This document shows positions 22,717-34,248 of a stretch of DNA of 64,000 nucleotides, in pieces. The notes beneath the pieces are model-generated. The model ran no database searches and had not been told where the DNA came from. It saw nothing but the letters and a program-made list of their open reading frames with translations. The translations under genes and the position numbers were made by a program. How positions within the stretch are numbered: position 1 is the first letter of the stretch; each line of letters starts with the position of its first letter. Source of the stretch: Albugo candida (Eukaryota; Oomycota; Peronosporomycetes; Albuginales; Albuginaceae); contig CAJNAR010000007.1 of the NCBI GenBank assembly GCA_905220665.1, forward strand, positions 62,001 through 126,000, read 5' to 3'.

Positions 22717-23420
22717 ATGCCGAGACGATTGACGCACGATGAGAAGACAAGGGAGGAAAGGATGCTCTCAGAATGGAGACGAACACGAGCCGTGTACACC
22801 GACAACAGAGTCCCGCAAATCGATACCGAGGAACATGGCTTTTGTATCAAGAAACAGCTCACAGATGCCATCACACTCATTCAATACAACAAAGTACTTT
22901 TTGCCATTTTGATGTGCTTTTTCGTGATGTCATTGTGTTAGAATCCTCAGCTGTACAACACACACACAAGAGACCATGCTGGAGATCCTTTCAGTGCACA
23001 TTGGAGCTCCAAGGACACATTCCCTGTCCCGAGGCTTTGGCGTGTGGATGCCACTCCCTCACCGCAATTAAAAACCTCACATTTCAATCGACCGATGTCC
23101 AACGACATTTACAGGTGCCAAAGGCTTTTGTGAACGCTCTCCCACTCATATTGGAGCTGTAGACCGCTGGCACGCAGACCGCTACTCCGAAATAAGGTAC
23201 GAATATAATTCTTTAAAGCTGTTTTTAACGTCATTTTCAGTCACAAAATCGAATGTTCGATCCATTGGGCGGGAAGATACGTCCATCTGTGACTTCACTG
23301 CGACCAATCTGTCGCACAGGAATGCCGATTTCGCAATTACGCGCTTTACTCGCTGCTCCAGAGACCACACAACCAAATCGAGTACCCTCTAAGCCTCTCA
23401 GCATGGTAGCGTTCCATTGA
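22717..23420 (+). CDS. Uncharacterised protein, four exons
   Basis: Not recognised. Exons 22717-22893, 22942-23114, 23163-23196 and 23241-23420 join in phase through GT/AG introns of 48, 48 and 44 nt to give 187 residues; an alternative acceptor at 23177 would shorten exon 3 by five codons. The joined protein reads smoothly: an N-terminal helical part (HDEKTREERMLSEWRRTR), then aromatic and proline-rich sequence with NPQLYNTHTRDHAGDPF and FNRPMSNDIYRP, ending in SQNRMFDPLGGK and a Pro/Arg-rich tail. The lack of long helices, abundance of Tyr/Pro/Arg and compact motifs recall microtubule inner proteins of cilia, but no family match is claimed. Confidence 0.6.
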
Positions 23421-23626
23421 GTTCTTCCGAGCTGTTTCTCATTCTCAGCTGTGAGTGTAATAGCCCAACGACGTTGAGGCGTCCCCGAAAGCTAGTCCAC
23501 GAAGACCTCATTCAGGGTGTTTTTAAGTGATATTCACACAGTAAGGTGCTCATGATAGGATAAGGTCGGTAGGTACATGACCAGATAAACAGTGTAATGA
23601 AATCCGTGACAGCCAAAGACGCCGTG

Positions 23627-25766
23627 CTAGAAATCGGGATCCCATGGGCATACCTGACTGCAGTCTTCGACCTCATGTCGAAAATCTGCAAAATTCGACG
23701 TGTCAAATTGATTTCGAATTTGTGGAATGATTGGAGGCTTAAGCGTTTTCGATAGAAGCTTTTCCCATGGAAATCCGTCAAACCATTCGTGTTGCATAAT
23801 ATCGCGAATTCCATTCTTCATATTCCCGAGTCTTCGTGCGGGATTCGAACATAACAAACTATGAATCAGATCGATGGCTTCCCGGCTAATGAGATCGATA
23901 GATTAGCTCGCATTTCATTTCATGTGTTGTATCGTACCTGAAATGATTTGGGTACTTGACCGTTCCTTGGAGAATTCGCGGGTAAATCTGCATGGGTTCC
24001 GCGCCTGGAAATGGTGGTTTTCCAGCCAAAAGCTCGTAGATCAGTACGCCGAGCGCCCAGTAATCCACCGCTTTCCCGTGTCCTTTGCTCAATATCATCT
24101 CTGGAGCGAGATAATCTGGTGTTCCGCATAGCGTCCACGTGGGATCCGTTACCACTTTGCCAAGCCCAAAGTCTGCGAGCTTGACGAAGCCATCGGTATC
24201 AAGCAAGATATTCTCAGGCTTGATATCGCGATACGCGATAGATTTCTGATGGAGATGCTCGAGCACAAGGACGATACTTGCGATGTAAAAGCGAGCAACG
24301 GAGGCCTCAAAGAATCGCTGACGACGTACGTGTGTATATAATTCTCCACCCAGCACGAGTTCGACCAGAAAGTAGAGGTATCGATGGTCCTGGAAGGTGC
24401 TCAACAGCCTGACTGCGAACGGATGATCGATCGCGAGCATGACGCGCTTCTCATTAAGCACGTGCTCACGGAGGTTGTTATGGCTGATTCGCGACTTGAT
24501 GACGCATTTGAGCGCCATTGCGGCTTGCGTCTTTGTATGTCGAACTAATTTAACGCGCCCAAATGCCCCTCGTCCGAGTGTCTGTAGGATTTCCAGCTCG
24601 TGAAACGGAATATCAACGTGATATTTGTACGCTTGCGGCGTCATATGACAAAAGGCCCGGGCTACAGGCTCCCGTTCCGCAAGCTCCTGGATGGTTCCGA
24701 GCATCGCGATGAAATGCTCCCGTCCAAGCTTGAGACATTGGACGTTGCTGGAGGCTGTGCATGTGGCGGAACGCATTTCGTCTTTGAGCAATGCCATTTC
24801 CCCAAAATGATCTCCGGCGCCAAGTGTTCGAATTATCATTTCCGGCGTGGAAATCGCTTCTTTTTGTGTCACAATAATTTCTCCAAATGTGATTATAAAA
24901 AAATGTTTGCCGATTTCTCCCTGTCGAATGATAGCGGTTTTCGCGGGATACTCTTCCCATTCCATCGCGGACGCCATTTGCTGCAATTCTGCCAGTGTGA
25001 GTTTTTTCAAAATTGGAATTCCTTGAAGAATTGAAAGCGTTTTCTGATGGCGCTGGAGTTTATGGTATGCAGTAATCTCCCGAAATGTGTTGCGTTCCAG
25101 TGCCCAGAGCTCCACATCGGTAATAGAGCGGATTGTAGCTGCACGCGGCATGTTACACAGCAATGCGAGCTCGCCAAAGCCCATTCCGGGCGTCAGGAAC
25201 CCGTACCGAATGGGACCTTGTGCGTGAGGCACGGAGACCAAAATCTCGAGTTTCCCAGTCTCCACTGCGTAGAAATGGTCACCTTGATCGCCCTGTTTGA
25301 AAACGATTGTTTGCTTGGGAACTTTTACGGGGAAAAACGCATCTAAACACGACAAAAGCTCATCTGACGAAAGACCTGTAAACAGAACATTTGTATGGAG
25401 AATTTGTGTGAGCAAATGGCGAATTGGCTCGGCTTTTGGATGCACTTTGAAGTCGCAAACACGTTCCATTTTCGATTGTTGAATCACCTCAGCGCTCATT
25501 TCGATACGGTGGGCACAATGCGCTTCCATAAGCTTTTCAGAACTGTCTGCGTTTTGGATGGGATCTGCAGGCGATCCCATTGCGATTATTAGAGCTTTTT
25601 CAGCGTGTAGCGGGCCATTGTCAGGTGTATTGGCTGTCGACCAGCTGGATGAGCGGTTCTGCAGGCCGCTGTGAAGCTGTTGCTCGAGAGATCGGATAAG
25701 GTCATTTTTCTCAGCGATTTCGCGCTGTAGATGTGCGTATTGATACCTCGAGACACCGCCGCCCAT
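23627..25766 (-). CDS. Cyclic-nucleotide-dependent protein kinase (PKG-type, R and C domains fused)
   Basis: Exons 23938-25766 and 23627-23885 (52-nt intron) give 695 residues. It starts MGGGVSRYQ, a consensus N-myristoylation site (Gly2, Ser6), followed by a short coiled coil. Two cyclic-nucleotide domains follow: site A ends FGELALLCNMPRAATI, site B FGEMALLKDEMRSATC, each with the Glu and Arg that hold the ribose phosphate. The kinase has GRGAFGRV, AMALKCV, YRDIKPENILL, LADFGLGKV and GTPDYLAPEM; the second exon completes the C-lobe and AGC tail (DFRHEVEDCSQVCPWDPDF). Fusion of both parts in one chain is the PKG layout. It shares a 496-bp divergent region with the myosin gene. Confidence 0.93.
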
Positions 25767-26262
25767 TGCATGCGCGCGTCATATACACGCGGCGGACTGG
25801 AACGCTGCTTTTATTTTTACATTTCATTTTCTTTTTTTAAGGTGGAATTATGGAGAAAGTTGCTTAGTAAGGGACAATAAACGGTCGATAGTGGTTTCTA
25901 CTGACTATTTGGAGCAGCTGGGTAAAGCACGCAAGCTGACGTGGGTATAGCACCCATCACGGTGATGTTTGCCATCTGGTTGGAGTATTATGTCTCGCTT
26001 TATATGCATTTAAAAATGTGGTCCAAATGGCGGAAGCTGATGCTAAAACAGCTGCTCGATAGTGCGATCGTCAATATGATTGGTTTATATGCAGCATGGA
26101 GATTCATGGACGACTCTTTGATTGGCGGAATGCACTTGATTTACTATATTCTTTTTTCTGATTGGTTTCCATTTTCAACCCAATAATTTCATTCAAGCGC
26201 ATGACGAAAAGTTCAGCGCAAACGCAAGCAGACTGCCCATAGAAAAGCCTGTGCGGAAACCC
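25767..26262. promoter_or_regulatory. Shared upstream region of kinase and myosin genes
   Basis: About 500 bases between the divergent kinase and myosin genes; it must hold both promoters. It includes a T-rich run near 25810-25840. A plus-strand frame with ATG at 25965 runs to 26186 and encodes 73 residues with two hydrophobic stretches (FAIWLEYYVSLYMHL and MHLIYYILFSDWF); it may be chance, an upstream reading frame of the myosin mRNA, or a small membrane protein. Confidence 0.45.
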
Positions 26263-29200
26263 ATGGAAGGAATCCGTGTCTATGTGCCTCACGATGACCT
26301 CATTTGGGTTCCAGCCACAATCCTTTCCGTGCGAGCAAACTGCAAAGTCTTTCACGTTCGGCTTCAATGGCTCGGGTCCAATGAGCTCCAAAATATCGCT
26401 AACGGGAGAAAAGACGCACTCACGCAAGCGTACGATCAACAAATACAAGCTCATTCAACAAAAACGGTGGATCTCCGTCAGCCAGGAATGCCAGACGCTT
26501 TGCCTTTGCAGAACGTTTTCGCGTCCGCCAGCACCGAGTCCATTATCAGCAGTATGCAACGGCAGAATGAGTGCATGGACGTAATGGCCGATAGAAGCGC
26601 TGTGGTGGTCGAAGATATGTGCGATTTATTTCATCTTCATGAGCCTTCGATAGTCTATAACCTCCGACAACGTTTCCTCGCCGATAATCCCTACACGTAT
26701 ACCGGTCCAATTGTGGTGGCTGTGAATCCATACAAATCGATTCCTAGTCTGTATACCAAGCAATTGCAGGATGTATACACATCTAACGATCGATCCACTC
26801 TTCCTCCACATGTTTATGCAATCAGTGCTCAAGCGTACAACAAAATGCGGCTTTTAAAGGAACCACAAAGTATCCTTGTCAGTGGCGAATCCGGAGCCGG
26901 GAAGACTGAAACAGTCAAAATTCTGATGCAGCATCTCGCGAGGATGGATTATGCAACAAATGACCCTTCTACGGTCGCACAACGCGCATTTAATATCGAA
27001 ATGATTCTTCAGAGTAATCCCTTATTAGAAGCCTTTGGAAACGCAACAACTGTGAAAAATAATAATTCAAGTCGATTCGGTAAATTCATTCAACTTTTGT
27101 TCGACTCGGAATATCAATTGATTGGCGCCACTTGTCGTCACTATCTGTTGGAAAAATCGCGCGTCATTCGCCAAGCGCCAAACGAACGCAATTTTCACAT
27201 ATTTTATCAATTATGGAGTCAAAAAGACTCCAAATTCCATTGGGAAGACAATACAGAGTTCCGTTACCTTCAGGGCACACCCAATTCCGAGACCTCTGAC
27301 TCGGAGCATTTCAAACTCACAGAAGAAGCGCTCAAGACAATTGGATTGACGACCGCAGAGCGAGACGATCTCTTCGAAGCACTGGTTGGTATACTGAGAC
27401 TCGGCCAGCTCCAATTTGTCAGTATAAAGCGTCCATTTTCCAGTGAAAAAGAGGTCGATGAGGAATCTCTAGCCACCCCACTGGTCGATAGATGTGACTT
27501 AGCTGGTAATCCCCATTCATCAGCTGATTCGCATCAATCGGTGGAGCTCACACGCTGTGCTACATTACTCGGCTTCACACAGAAAATGGACACATTCACG
27601 CAACATTTATGCAATCGGACTCTAAAAGCTCGCCAGGAAGTCTATTGCGTTCCATTATCCCCAGAGCAAGCGCATTATCATCGTGACGCTCTGGCCAAAG
27701 AACTGTACACGCGACTCTTCCAATACCTTGTGAATCGCGTGAATCAAAGCCTCCAATCGCTCTCATTAAAGCATTCATTCCGGGAAATCAATCTGTTGGA
27801 TATCTTTGGGTTTGAGGCTCTTCAAACGAATGGTTTTGAGCAATTTTGTATCAATTACGCGAATGAGAAATTAGAGCAGAAATTCATTTCGGATGTGTAT
27901 AAAGCCGTCGAAGAGGAATATCGCCAGGAAGAGCTCTCATGGGACCACATCGACTATCAGGACAATCAGGATCTTCTCGATTTGCTTGAAAATCCAATGG
28001 GACTTTTACCGCTTCTAAATGAAGAGTGTGTGCGTCCAAAAGGCTCCGATACTTCGTATGTGTCCAAAATACACAATTTCCACACTACAAACTCGCGAAT
28101 GGAACGTGCGAGCCCAAAATTAAGTGCGACACACTTCATATTGCATCATTACGCGCAAAGTGTGACGTACGACGCGTCCGATTTTGTGGAAAAGAACAGA
28201 GACGGAATGTCAACGCATTTGACGGAATTGATGGGTGAGAGTGAGAACGCATTGATCGCATCGCTTTTCAGTGGAAAACAAACAGAGAATTCAAACGCTT
28301 TGAAAATCGATTTATTGGCTCGAAAATCGGTCAATTTTATGCACGAGACAGTGAGTACGAAATTCAAAACGCAGCTGAACGAATTGATGCGAACGATTTC
28401 AACGACACGCGTGCAGTACATTCGCTGTATCAAACCGAACGCAGCGAAGACAGCCGGGCTTTTCGATATCAAAGACGTCATTCATCAGCTCCGTTCTGTT
28501 GGCATCGTACAAGCTATTCGACTCACTCGAGCGGCGTTTCCCAATAAATTGACACATGAGAAATTCCTTCTTCGGTTTGTTTTGCTGAGGAAAACGCGAT
28601 CACATGTGAAAATGGCCGAAGGAATCGCTGATGCGTGTAAAGAGCTTTTGATACAATCGATTGATTCCAAGCAATTTGCGGTCGGGAAGACAATGATATA
28701 CTTTGGTAAAGGCGTTTTAGAAGCGTTGGAGCATCAACGAACGATTTTTATTCATAGAAATGCACGAATTCTGCAGAGAAAAGCGCGGGAATGGCTTTTA
28801 CGACTCGCACGAAAACGATGTGAAATGGGAATTATCCGATTTCAAGCGATATATCGTCGACGACGAGCTCGTACATCGTATTGGAAGCGACGATACGCGG
28901 TGAGGCTTTTACAGAGAGCCTGGCGAAAGGCGAAAGCTCGCAATTGTGTACGACGAGAACGAGCGGCTCGCATCCTTCAGACTGTTTATCGCAATCAAAA
29001 GAGCAAAAAACGTATGCAGCGGCTTTGTGACTCTGTTGTCCAAGCGGTAGCCTTTGCTCAAACGAGAAAAGCGGTCGATATCCACGAGCAGGAGCACGTT
29101 TCTATCGAAATGGAGCTTGCACGATTAGAGGAATTGCTTGCACAAAGACAAAAAGATCGATGTCAAAGAGATTGGGATCTTCGTTCATCGAAAGAAACGA

Positions 29201-29955
29201 CCGATAGCTCCAAAGTCTCATCGCCTCACGATCGGAACTCATCGTTCGATTCGATCGGACAGTCGGAGAAAGAATTGATGAAATACAGAGATCTCATTGA
29301 AGCGCTATTGTGTGAGAATGACCAACTCAAAGCGGAGAATCGATCGATCAAAGAAGCGTATACGACGGCAAAAGCTTCCTTGGGAGTGTATACGCAGCAG
29401 TATTCGCTTCACTCGTGTGCGAGTGTCCGACTGCTAAGCACACATTTCGAATTGCAAAAGTCGCAGGACGAGAAATTGAAGCGATATCAAAAGCAAATGG
29501 CCGATTTGCGGGAAGATGTTCGGAATCAAAAGAGTTTGTATGCGACGGAATTGAATACGCGATTGAATTGTCAAAAGACTTTGTCTGCTGTGTTGGAGGT
29601 CGCAGAGACTGGTGGAATGGATACACAGAGTCTTTGTCGGATCCGAGCGGTGGCGCATGGCTGTGTTCCGAGCGATACCAACGACCTCGAAGGCGTGGAA
29701 ATGGACTCCAGTGCGGAGATCCTACAAACTCGTTTGAATAGAAGACAATCGGAAGGCGGGATTTTGAATTGGAGAGCAAAGACGACGGGCAAGACGGAGG
29801 AGAATCGCGTGTGTACGAAAATGATCCCGAAATCGTATCGATCGACGTCGATTGGGACCGAGTGGAACTCGAATGCCACAAGACGATCAAGTATCACCGA
29901 ACGATGGAAAAAAATGTTTAAGAGGCAATATGGAGCGGTTAAGGGCGTACCGTGA
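26263..29955 (+). CDS. Unconventional myosin heavy chain
   Basis: Single exon of 1230 residues from ATG at 26263 (the open frame extends four codons further to a GTG). An N-terminal SH3-like beta segment (RVYVPHDDLIWVPATIL) precedes the motor. The motor has the P-loop GESGAGKTETVKILMQHLA, switch I NNNSSRFGKFIQLLFD, switch II LLDIFGFEAL and FEQFCINYANEKLEQ, the SH-helix region (VGIVQAIRLTRAAFP), and YIRCIKPN. After the converter come about five IQ-like repeats rich in Arg (WRKAKARN, YRNQKSKK), then a coiled coil broken into two parts and a basic tail without a recognised cargo domain. The class is unclear; oomycetes hold several lineage-specific myosins. Confidence 0.92.
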   Translation: MEGIRVYVPHDDLIWVPATILSVRANCKVFHVRLQWLGSNELQNIANGRKDALTQAYDQQIQAHSTKTVDLRQPGMPDALPLQNVFASASTESIISSMQRQNECMDVMADRSAVVVEDMCDLFHLHEPSIVYNLRQRFLADNPYTYTGPIVVAVNPYKSIPSLYTKQLQDVYTSNDRSTLPPHVYAISAQAYNKMRLLKEPQSILVSGESGAGKTETVKILMQHLARMDYATNDPSTVAQRAFNIEMILQSNPLLEAFGNATTVKNNNSSRFGKFIQLLFDSEYQLIGATCRHYLLEKSRVIRQAPNERNFHIFYQLWSQKDSKFHWEDNTEFRYLQGTPNSETSDSEHFKLTEEALKTIGLTTAERDDLFEALVGILRLGQLQFVSIKRPFSSEKEVDEESLATPLVDRCDLAGNPHSSADSHQSVELTRCATLLGFTQKMDTFTQHLCNRTLKARQEVYCVPLSPEQAHYHRDALAKELYTRLFQYLVNRVNQSLQSLSLKHSFREINLLDIFGFEALQTNGFEQFCINYANEKLEQKFISDVYKAVEEEYRQEELSWDHIDYQDNQDLLDLLENPMGLLPLLNEECVRPKGSDTSYVSKIHNFHTTNSRMERASPKLSATHFILHHYAQSVTYDASDFVEKNRDGMSTHLTELMGESENALIASLFSGKQTENSNALKIDLLARKSVNFMHETVSTKFKTQLNELMRTISTTRVQYIRCIKPNAAKTAGLFDIKDVIHQLRSVGIVQAIRLTRAAFPNKLTHEKFLLRFVLLRKTRSHVKMAEGIADACKELLIQSIDSKQFAVGKTMIYFGKGVLEALEHQRTIFIHRNARILQRKAREWLLRLARKRCEMGIIRFQAIYRRRRARTSYWKRRYAVRLLQRAWRKAKARNCVRRERAARILQTVYRNQKSKKRMQRLCDSVVQAVAFAQTRKAVDIHEQEHVSIEMELARLEELLAQRQKDRCQRDWDLRSSKETTDSSKVSSPHDRNSSFDSIGQSEKELMKYRDLIEALLCENDQLKAENRSIKEAYTTAKASLGVYTQQYSLHSCASVRLLSTHFELQKSQDEKLKRYQKQMADLREDVRNQKSLYATELNTRLNCQKTLSAVLEVAETGGMDTQSLCRIRAVAHGCVPSDTNDLEGVEMDSSAEILQTRLNRRQSEGGILNWRAKTTGKTEENRVCTKMIPKSYRSTSIGTEWNSNATRRSSITERWKKMFKRQYGAVKGVP

Positions 29956-30236
29956 GGAAGAGGGGACGTTGGTGGTTGGATTGGGCGCGGTGGATTGCTG
30001 TGGAAGGCTTTGATCGCCGTGGAATCGACGAGAAATAAAGTGGAGGAAGCCGGCATGGATGCACTGTATCGTTTGATATTTAGTCAAGTATGATAAGCGG
30101 TAACATTTCATATACCGTACATTCTAATAATAAAAGTAAGTTGTAATACCTTATATTTCGCGCCAAAAATACGCGCCAGAATTCGCCTTCGGAAACGTTT
30201 CGCTACAGCTCCAACGACTGCTCCATTAAAGTCGCA

Positions 30237-33200
30237 ATGAACCATCAGGAACGAACACCACGTAAAAAGAAGAAACTGTATGCGGAGCTACTTCCTTCAC
30301 CACATCTTCCTCAACGACGTAATCGTCAAAGAAACGGGAGACAACAGCCAACACAAGAGAAAATCGTATGGAAGGATTCTCCAGCAGGAAAGCAAATGCA
30401 AAGCTCGGGAACTGGAAAGTACGTAATCGTCATCGCATCTCATCGCTCATTCTCTCTCCACAGCAAAATCGAATTGCAACAAGAAATCAAAGGTTTTCTG
30501 TGTCGTCTGACGGATTCCTTCGATTCCGTCGCAACTGAAAACCCCAAACGAAAAGCGCGATCTTCTTCGAAATCCCTTCCAATGCGCTCGCACGTCCGCA
30601 AATCACAAAGTCCCATTCCAAACGCAAAAGACTCCCACACGAACATTTCTGATAATTGGATACAAATTCTCAACCAAATGGAACAAAAATACGACAATAC
30701 AAAAGACCCCAAACCAATTCTCATCACACCGCCAAAAACAAAACCAAAACCAAAACCAAAACCAAACTCTCCCATCACCGACACATGGAGTCCGTTAACC
30801 GAAGAATCCTGGAAACTTCTCGATCAGATCGAAAATGAAGCCACACAACGCCCTAACGCCTCGACGTTGGATCATCTCCATGCTGTGGTCCTTGAGACAG
30901 ATTCCAAGCCGGACGATCGACAAATCCGTTTGGGTTTGTACTCACCCGAGACAGAAGTATCCATCGACGTGGTCCTTGCGGAGGATTGGTATGACACTGA
31001 CATTCGCGTCGGTGATTCATTGAATCTGATCTTTCTACAGACAAACACGGGCGTAGATGCTTGTTACAGCACATTTCCTCTCACAGAAGACGTACTTTGC
31101 TCTCAATCGATTTATGTGAACAACAGGCAACACGCTGTGATTGTGCATCCCAATGTTTTGGTACGTAATGCATTCCGTCGCATGGAGACTCACTTTCCAT
31201 TCAGGTGAGCCCCACGAGCGTGACAACGACGTTGGATTGCGTACGACGCGCGTGGATCCGTGAAACGTGGCGAATGAGTGCATCCACAAATTCGAACGCT
31301 CTGCTGGGAATAATGAAACACGAATTGTTCCAAAAGGCGTTGACGTGTCGACGTTGGGATCATTCGTTTCTATCGGATACGGCTGAAGAAATTGTGCGTC
31401 AAAAGTGCGTAGCAATCGAATCAAAGCTTCTCATTTGTCTCATCGGATGTCGTTGTAGCACTTTACAACTAATCGATTGCGGGCTTCATGAAGCGGAAGC
31501 GATCGAGCAGCTGCAACTCGCTTCCAAAGAGTTTCAAATGTGGTTGGAAACGTGTTTCTCCACAGAAAATGGCCTTCGTATCGAGGACACGAGTTCATCG
31601 CCAAGTCGACTCGTTATCGACAAAGTAGTAGCGACAGAGGAAGCGATATATTCGACGAAATGGGGGCTCAAAGGCGCGCTGGATGCGACATTACTCGCAT
31701 CGTTCTCAGCGCACGAGGAGAAGCAAATCATTCCTTTGGAACTAAAGACAGGAGCGATCAAAGGGTACCGAATTCCTCCCGAGCATGTCGGCCAAGTGCT
31801 TCTGTATACGCTGTTATTGAAGGAGCGATATGGAGACATTGCTGGAACCGATGGGATTTTGATGTATTCATCGGGCAACACGATGCGCGTGAGATCGGTT
31901 GCAGCTCATATTCGCGGACTCCTTCAGGCTCGAAATCGATGTGCGAATTCGAATTTCAGGTCGTCGATGCGAAGTGTGGGATTGCGTTCGTTTCCGGCAA
32001 TGTTACAGCGTCCAAGCGATTGTAAGCGTTGCTACCAATTGGATGTTTGCCTGTTGCATCATTACGTAATGGAAAGCGGTGATGCGACTTCAAGCGGTTT
32101 GGATGAATTGTTCACAGCGAAAATGAAGCATTTGAGTTTGGAGCATATTCGCTACTTGAGGAAATGGATGCAATTGCTGTTGCTGGAAGAGCGTTTTGTG
32201 GCAAAGGATTCGAACGCTTTTGGATCGTGTTTTCTGTCCGATTTGGAGCAAAGTCCTTTGAATTCTCTGACGCGCGTATTGCGTCTAAAGACATTGGAAA
32301 TGGTTTCGACGACACTGACAATAAACGATCGCGTTGTGATTTCTGTCGAATCGATCGATAAGAAAAAGAGGATTCTCCATGTGGCTCGAGGTCGCATTAT
32401 GGAGCTTGAGAATGAAATGGATCGATTGAATGTCAACGTGGAAATCCTTCAGCCGGTGCCGACATATATCCTTTCGGGGCAATCGCAAGTCGGTGCGGCA
32501 TTCACGTGGCGTATCGATTTGGATACGGGGATGCAGGCATTCTCACGTGCGAAAGAGAATCTCATTCGATTATTTCTTCCTGGAAACTCGCGAGAATGTG
32601 CGATTCCAATGAGAACCGTACGCGAGTTGGAATCGAAGGAAGACGCTGGCGATCTCCGACGACGTCAACTAATCGATTTGATCGCACCGAAATTCACATT
32701 GGAATCCTTTGAATGTATGATATCCTCTGTATCGAATCGTCAGCGTTTTGTAGCGGAATTCCAAGCATTGAATATCGATCAACGCGATGTGGTGACGAGT
32801 GTATTGAATGCGTTGGATTATGCGTTGGTGCTGGGAATGCCGGGAACCGGGAAGACGTCGGTGTTGGCGTTCATTGTTCGTGTGCTGATGGCTCGAGGTA
32901 TGTCTGTGTTGATTACGAGCTATACGCACTCGGCAGTCGATCATTTGTTGGAGAAAATTGTCCAAGGATTTGGATGCGAATGCATTTCCATGCTTCGAAT
33001 TGGCGGGAAAACGGATGTTCTGTCTCCGATATTGGCGCCATATTTCTTGAAAACGACTGAAAATACGTCGGAATTGGAGACGAAATGCATCGATACCAAG
33101 CTGATTGGAGTGACGTGCTTGAGCATTCCACATCATGTGATCTTCCGTAAACGACGATTTGACTTTTGTATTGTCGATGAAGCCTCACAGATCACCGAAC

Positions 33201-34216
33201 CGATTGTATTGGGAGCTTTAGCGTGTGCGGATACCTTTGTACTGGTTGGAGATCCACATCAACTTCCACCGTTAGTCAAGTGTCCGGAAGCTCGTCAACG
33301 ACCGAACAGCCTCGATGTGAGCCTTTTCGAGCGGTTGAGTGAGGCGCATCCTGAAGCGGTGCGACAATTAACGATCCAATATCGCATGAATGACGACATT
33401 ATGCGTCTTGTGAATCATTTGGTGTATGAAAATCAGTTGAAATGTGGTACTTTGGAGGTGGCGAAGAAACGCGTACGGCTCCATTGGCGATGGAATGGAC
33501 GCAGAAACGAGGTTCCAATGCTGGCAAACATGCTCGAGAACCAACAGGGCGTCACGTGGATCAATACGGATCCGTTGGGTGAGGAAGCGTACGAGTCCAA
33601 AGCCCAAATGAACACTACTAAAATGGAAAATCACGTCGAAGCTCGTGTGATTCTATCGCTTGTGGGAATCCTTCGTGCGGGTGGCGTCCGTTGTGAGGAT
33701 ATTGCGATTGTTTCGCCATTTCGGGCTCAAGTATCCAAAATGGAAAAGCTCGTTAGAGAGCGAGGATTGCCACACATGGAAGTGTGCACGATTGACAGGT
33801 ACCAGGGACGAGATCGTGAGATTGTGTGCATTTCGTTCGTGCGAAGTAATGCGTCGGGACGAGTTGGGGAGCTTCTCAGTGATTGGAGGCGATTGAATGT
33901 GGCATTGACGCGAGCCAAGCAGAAATTGGTGCTTGTGGGCTCTATGAAGACGTTAGAGCATGCGGATGGGATCCTACCGGGCTTGATTGGATTGATTCGA
34001 CAATGTGGGGTGCAGTGGGAGTTTCCGCTCACAAAGAGCGTTTGGGAAGAAGTTTTGATTGCAGAAGCCTGGAGCAAAGGGAACGACGTGGAGCCTGAAA
34101 TGGAGGTATCGCCAATGACTGGTAAAGAGGTGAGGACGCAAAGGATGGTTCCGTGTGGTGTAAGCGACGATATTGAGCAATTGGTGCCGACAAGTTATCT
34201 TCGTCACGTCCGATGA
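30237..34216 (+). CDS. DNA2: DNA2-type nuclease/helicase
   Basis: Exons 30237-30418, 30464-31160 and 31205-34216 (introns 45 and 44 nt) give 1296 residues. After a basic, disordered N-terminus the DNA2 OB/nuclease region begins; the second splice gives VIVHPNVLVSPTSVTTTL with the family's 'VHPD.L.S.T.V' block and the first iron-sulfur Cys (DCVRRAW). The RecB-type nuclease shows GALDATLLAS and PLELKTGAIKG, then CKRCYQLDVC supplies the remaining cluster cysteines. The SF1 helicase carries GMPGTGKTSVLAFI, DEASQI, GDPHQLPP, QYRMN, IDRYQGRDREIVCISF and NVALTRAKQKLVLVG. DNA2 trims long Okazaki flaps and resects breaks. All catalytic motifs are intact. It ends 33 bases from the convergent DUF2358-type gene. 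Confidence 0.93.
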
Positions 34217-34248
34217 ATATGTGTTTCTACAGGATGGAGTCGAGCCAA

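Noticed and set aside
29348..29890. Minus-strand frame of 180 codons inside the myosin tail
   Set aside because: Shadow of the coiled-coil tail; no independent evidence.
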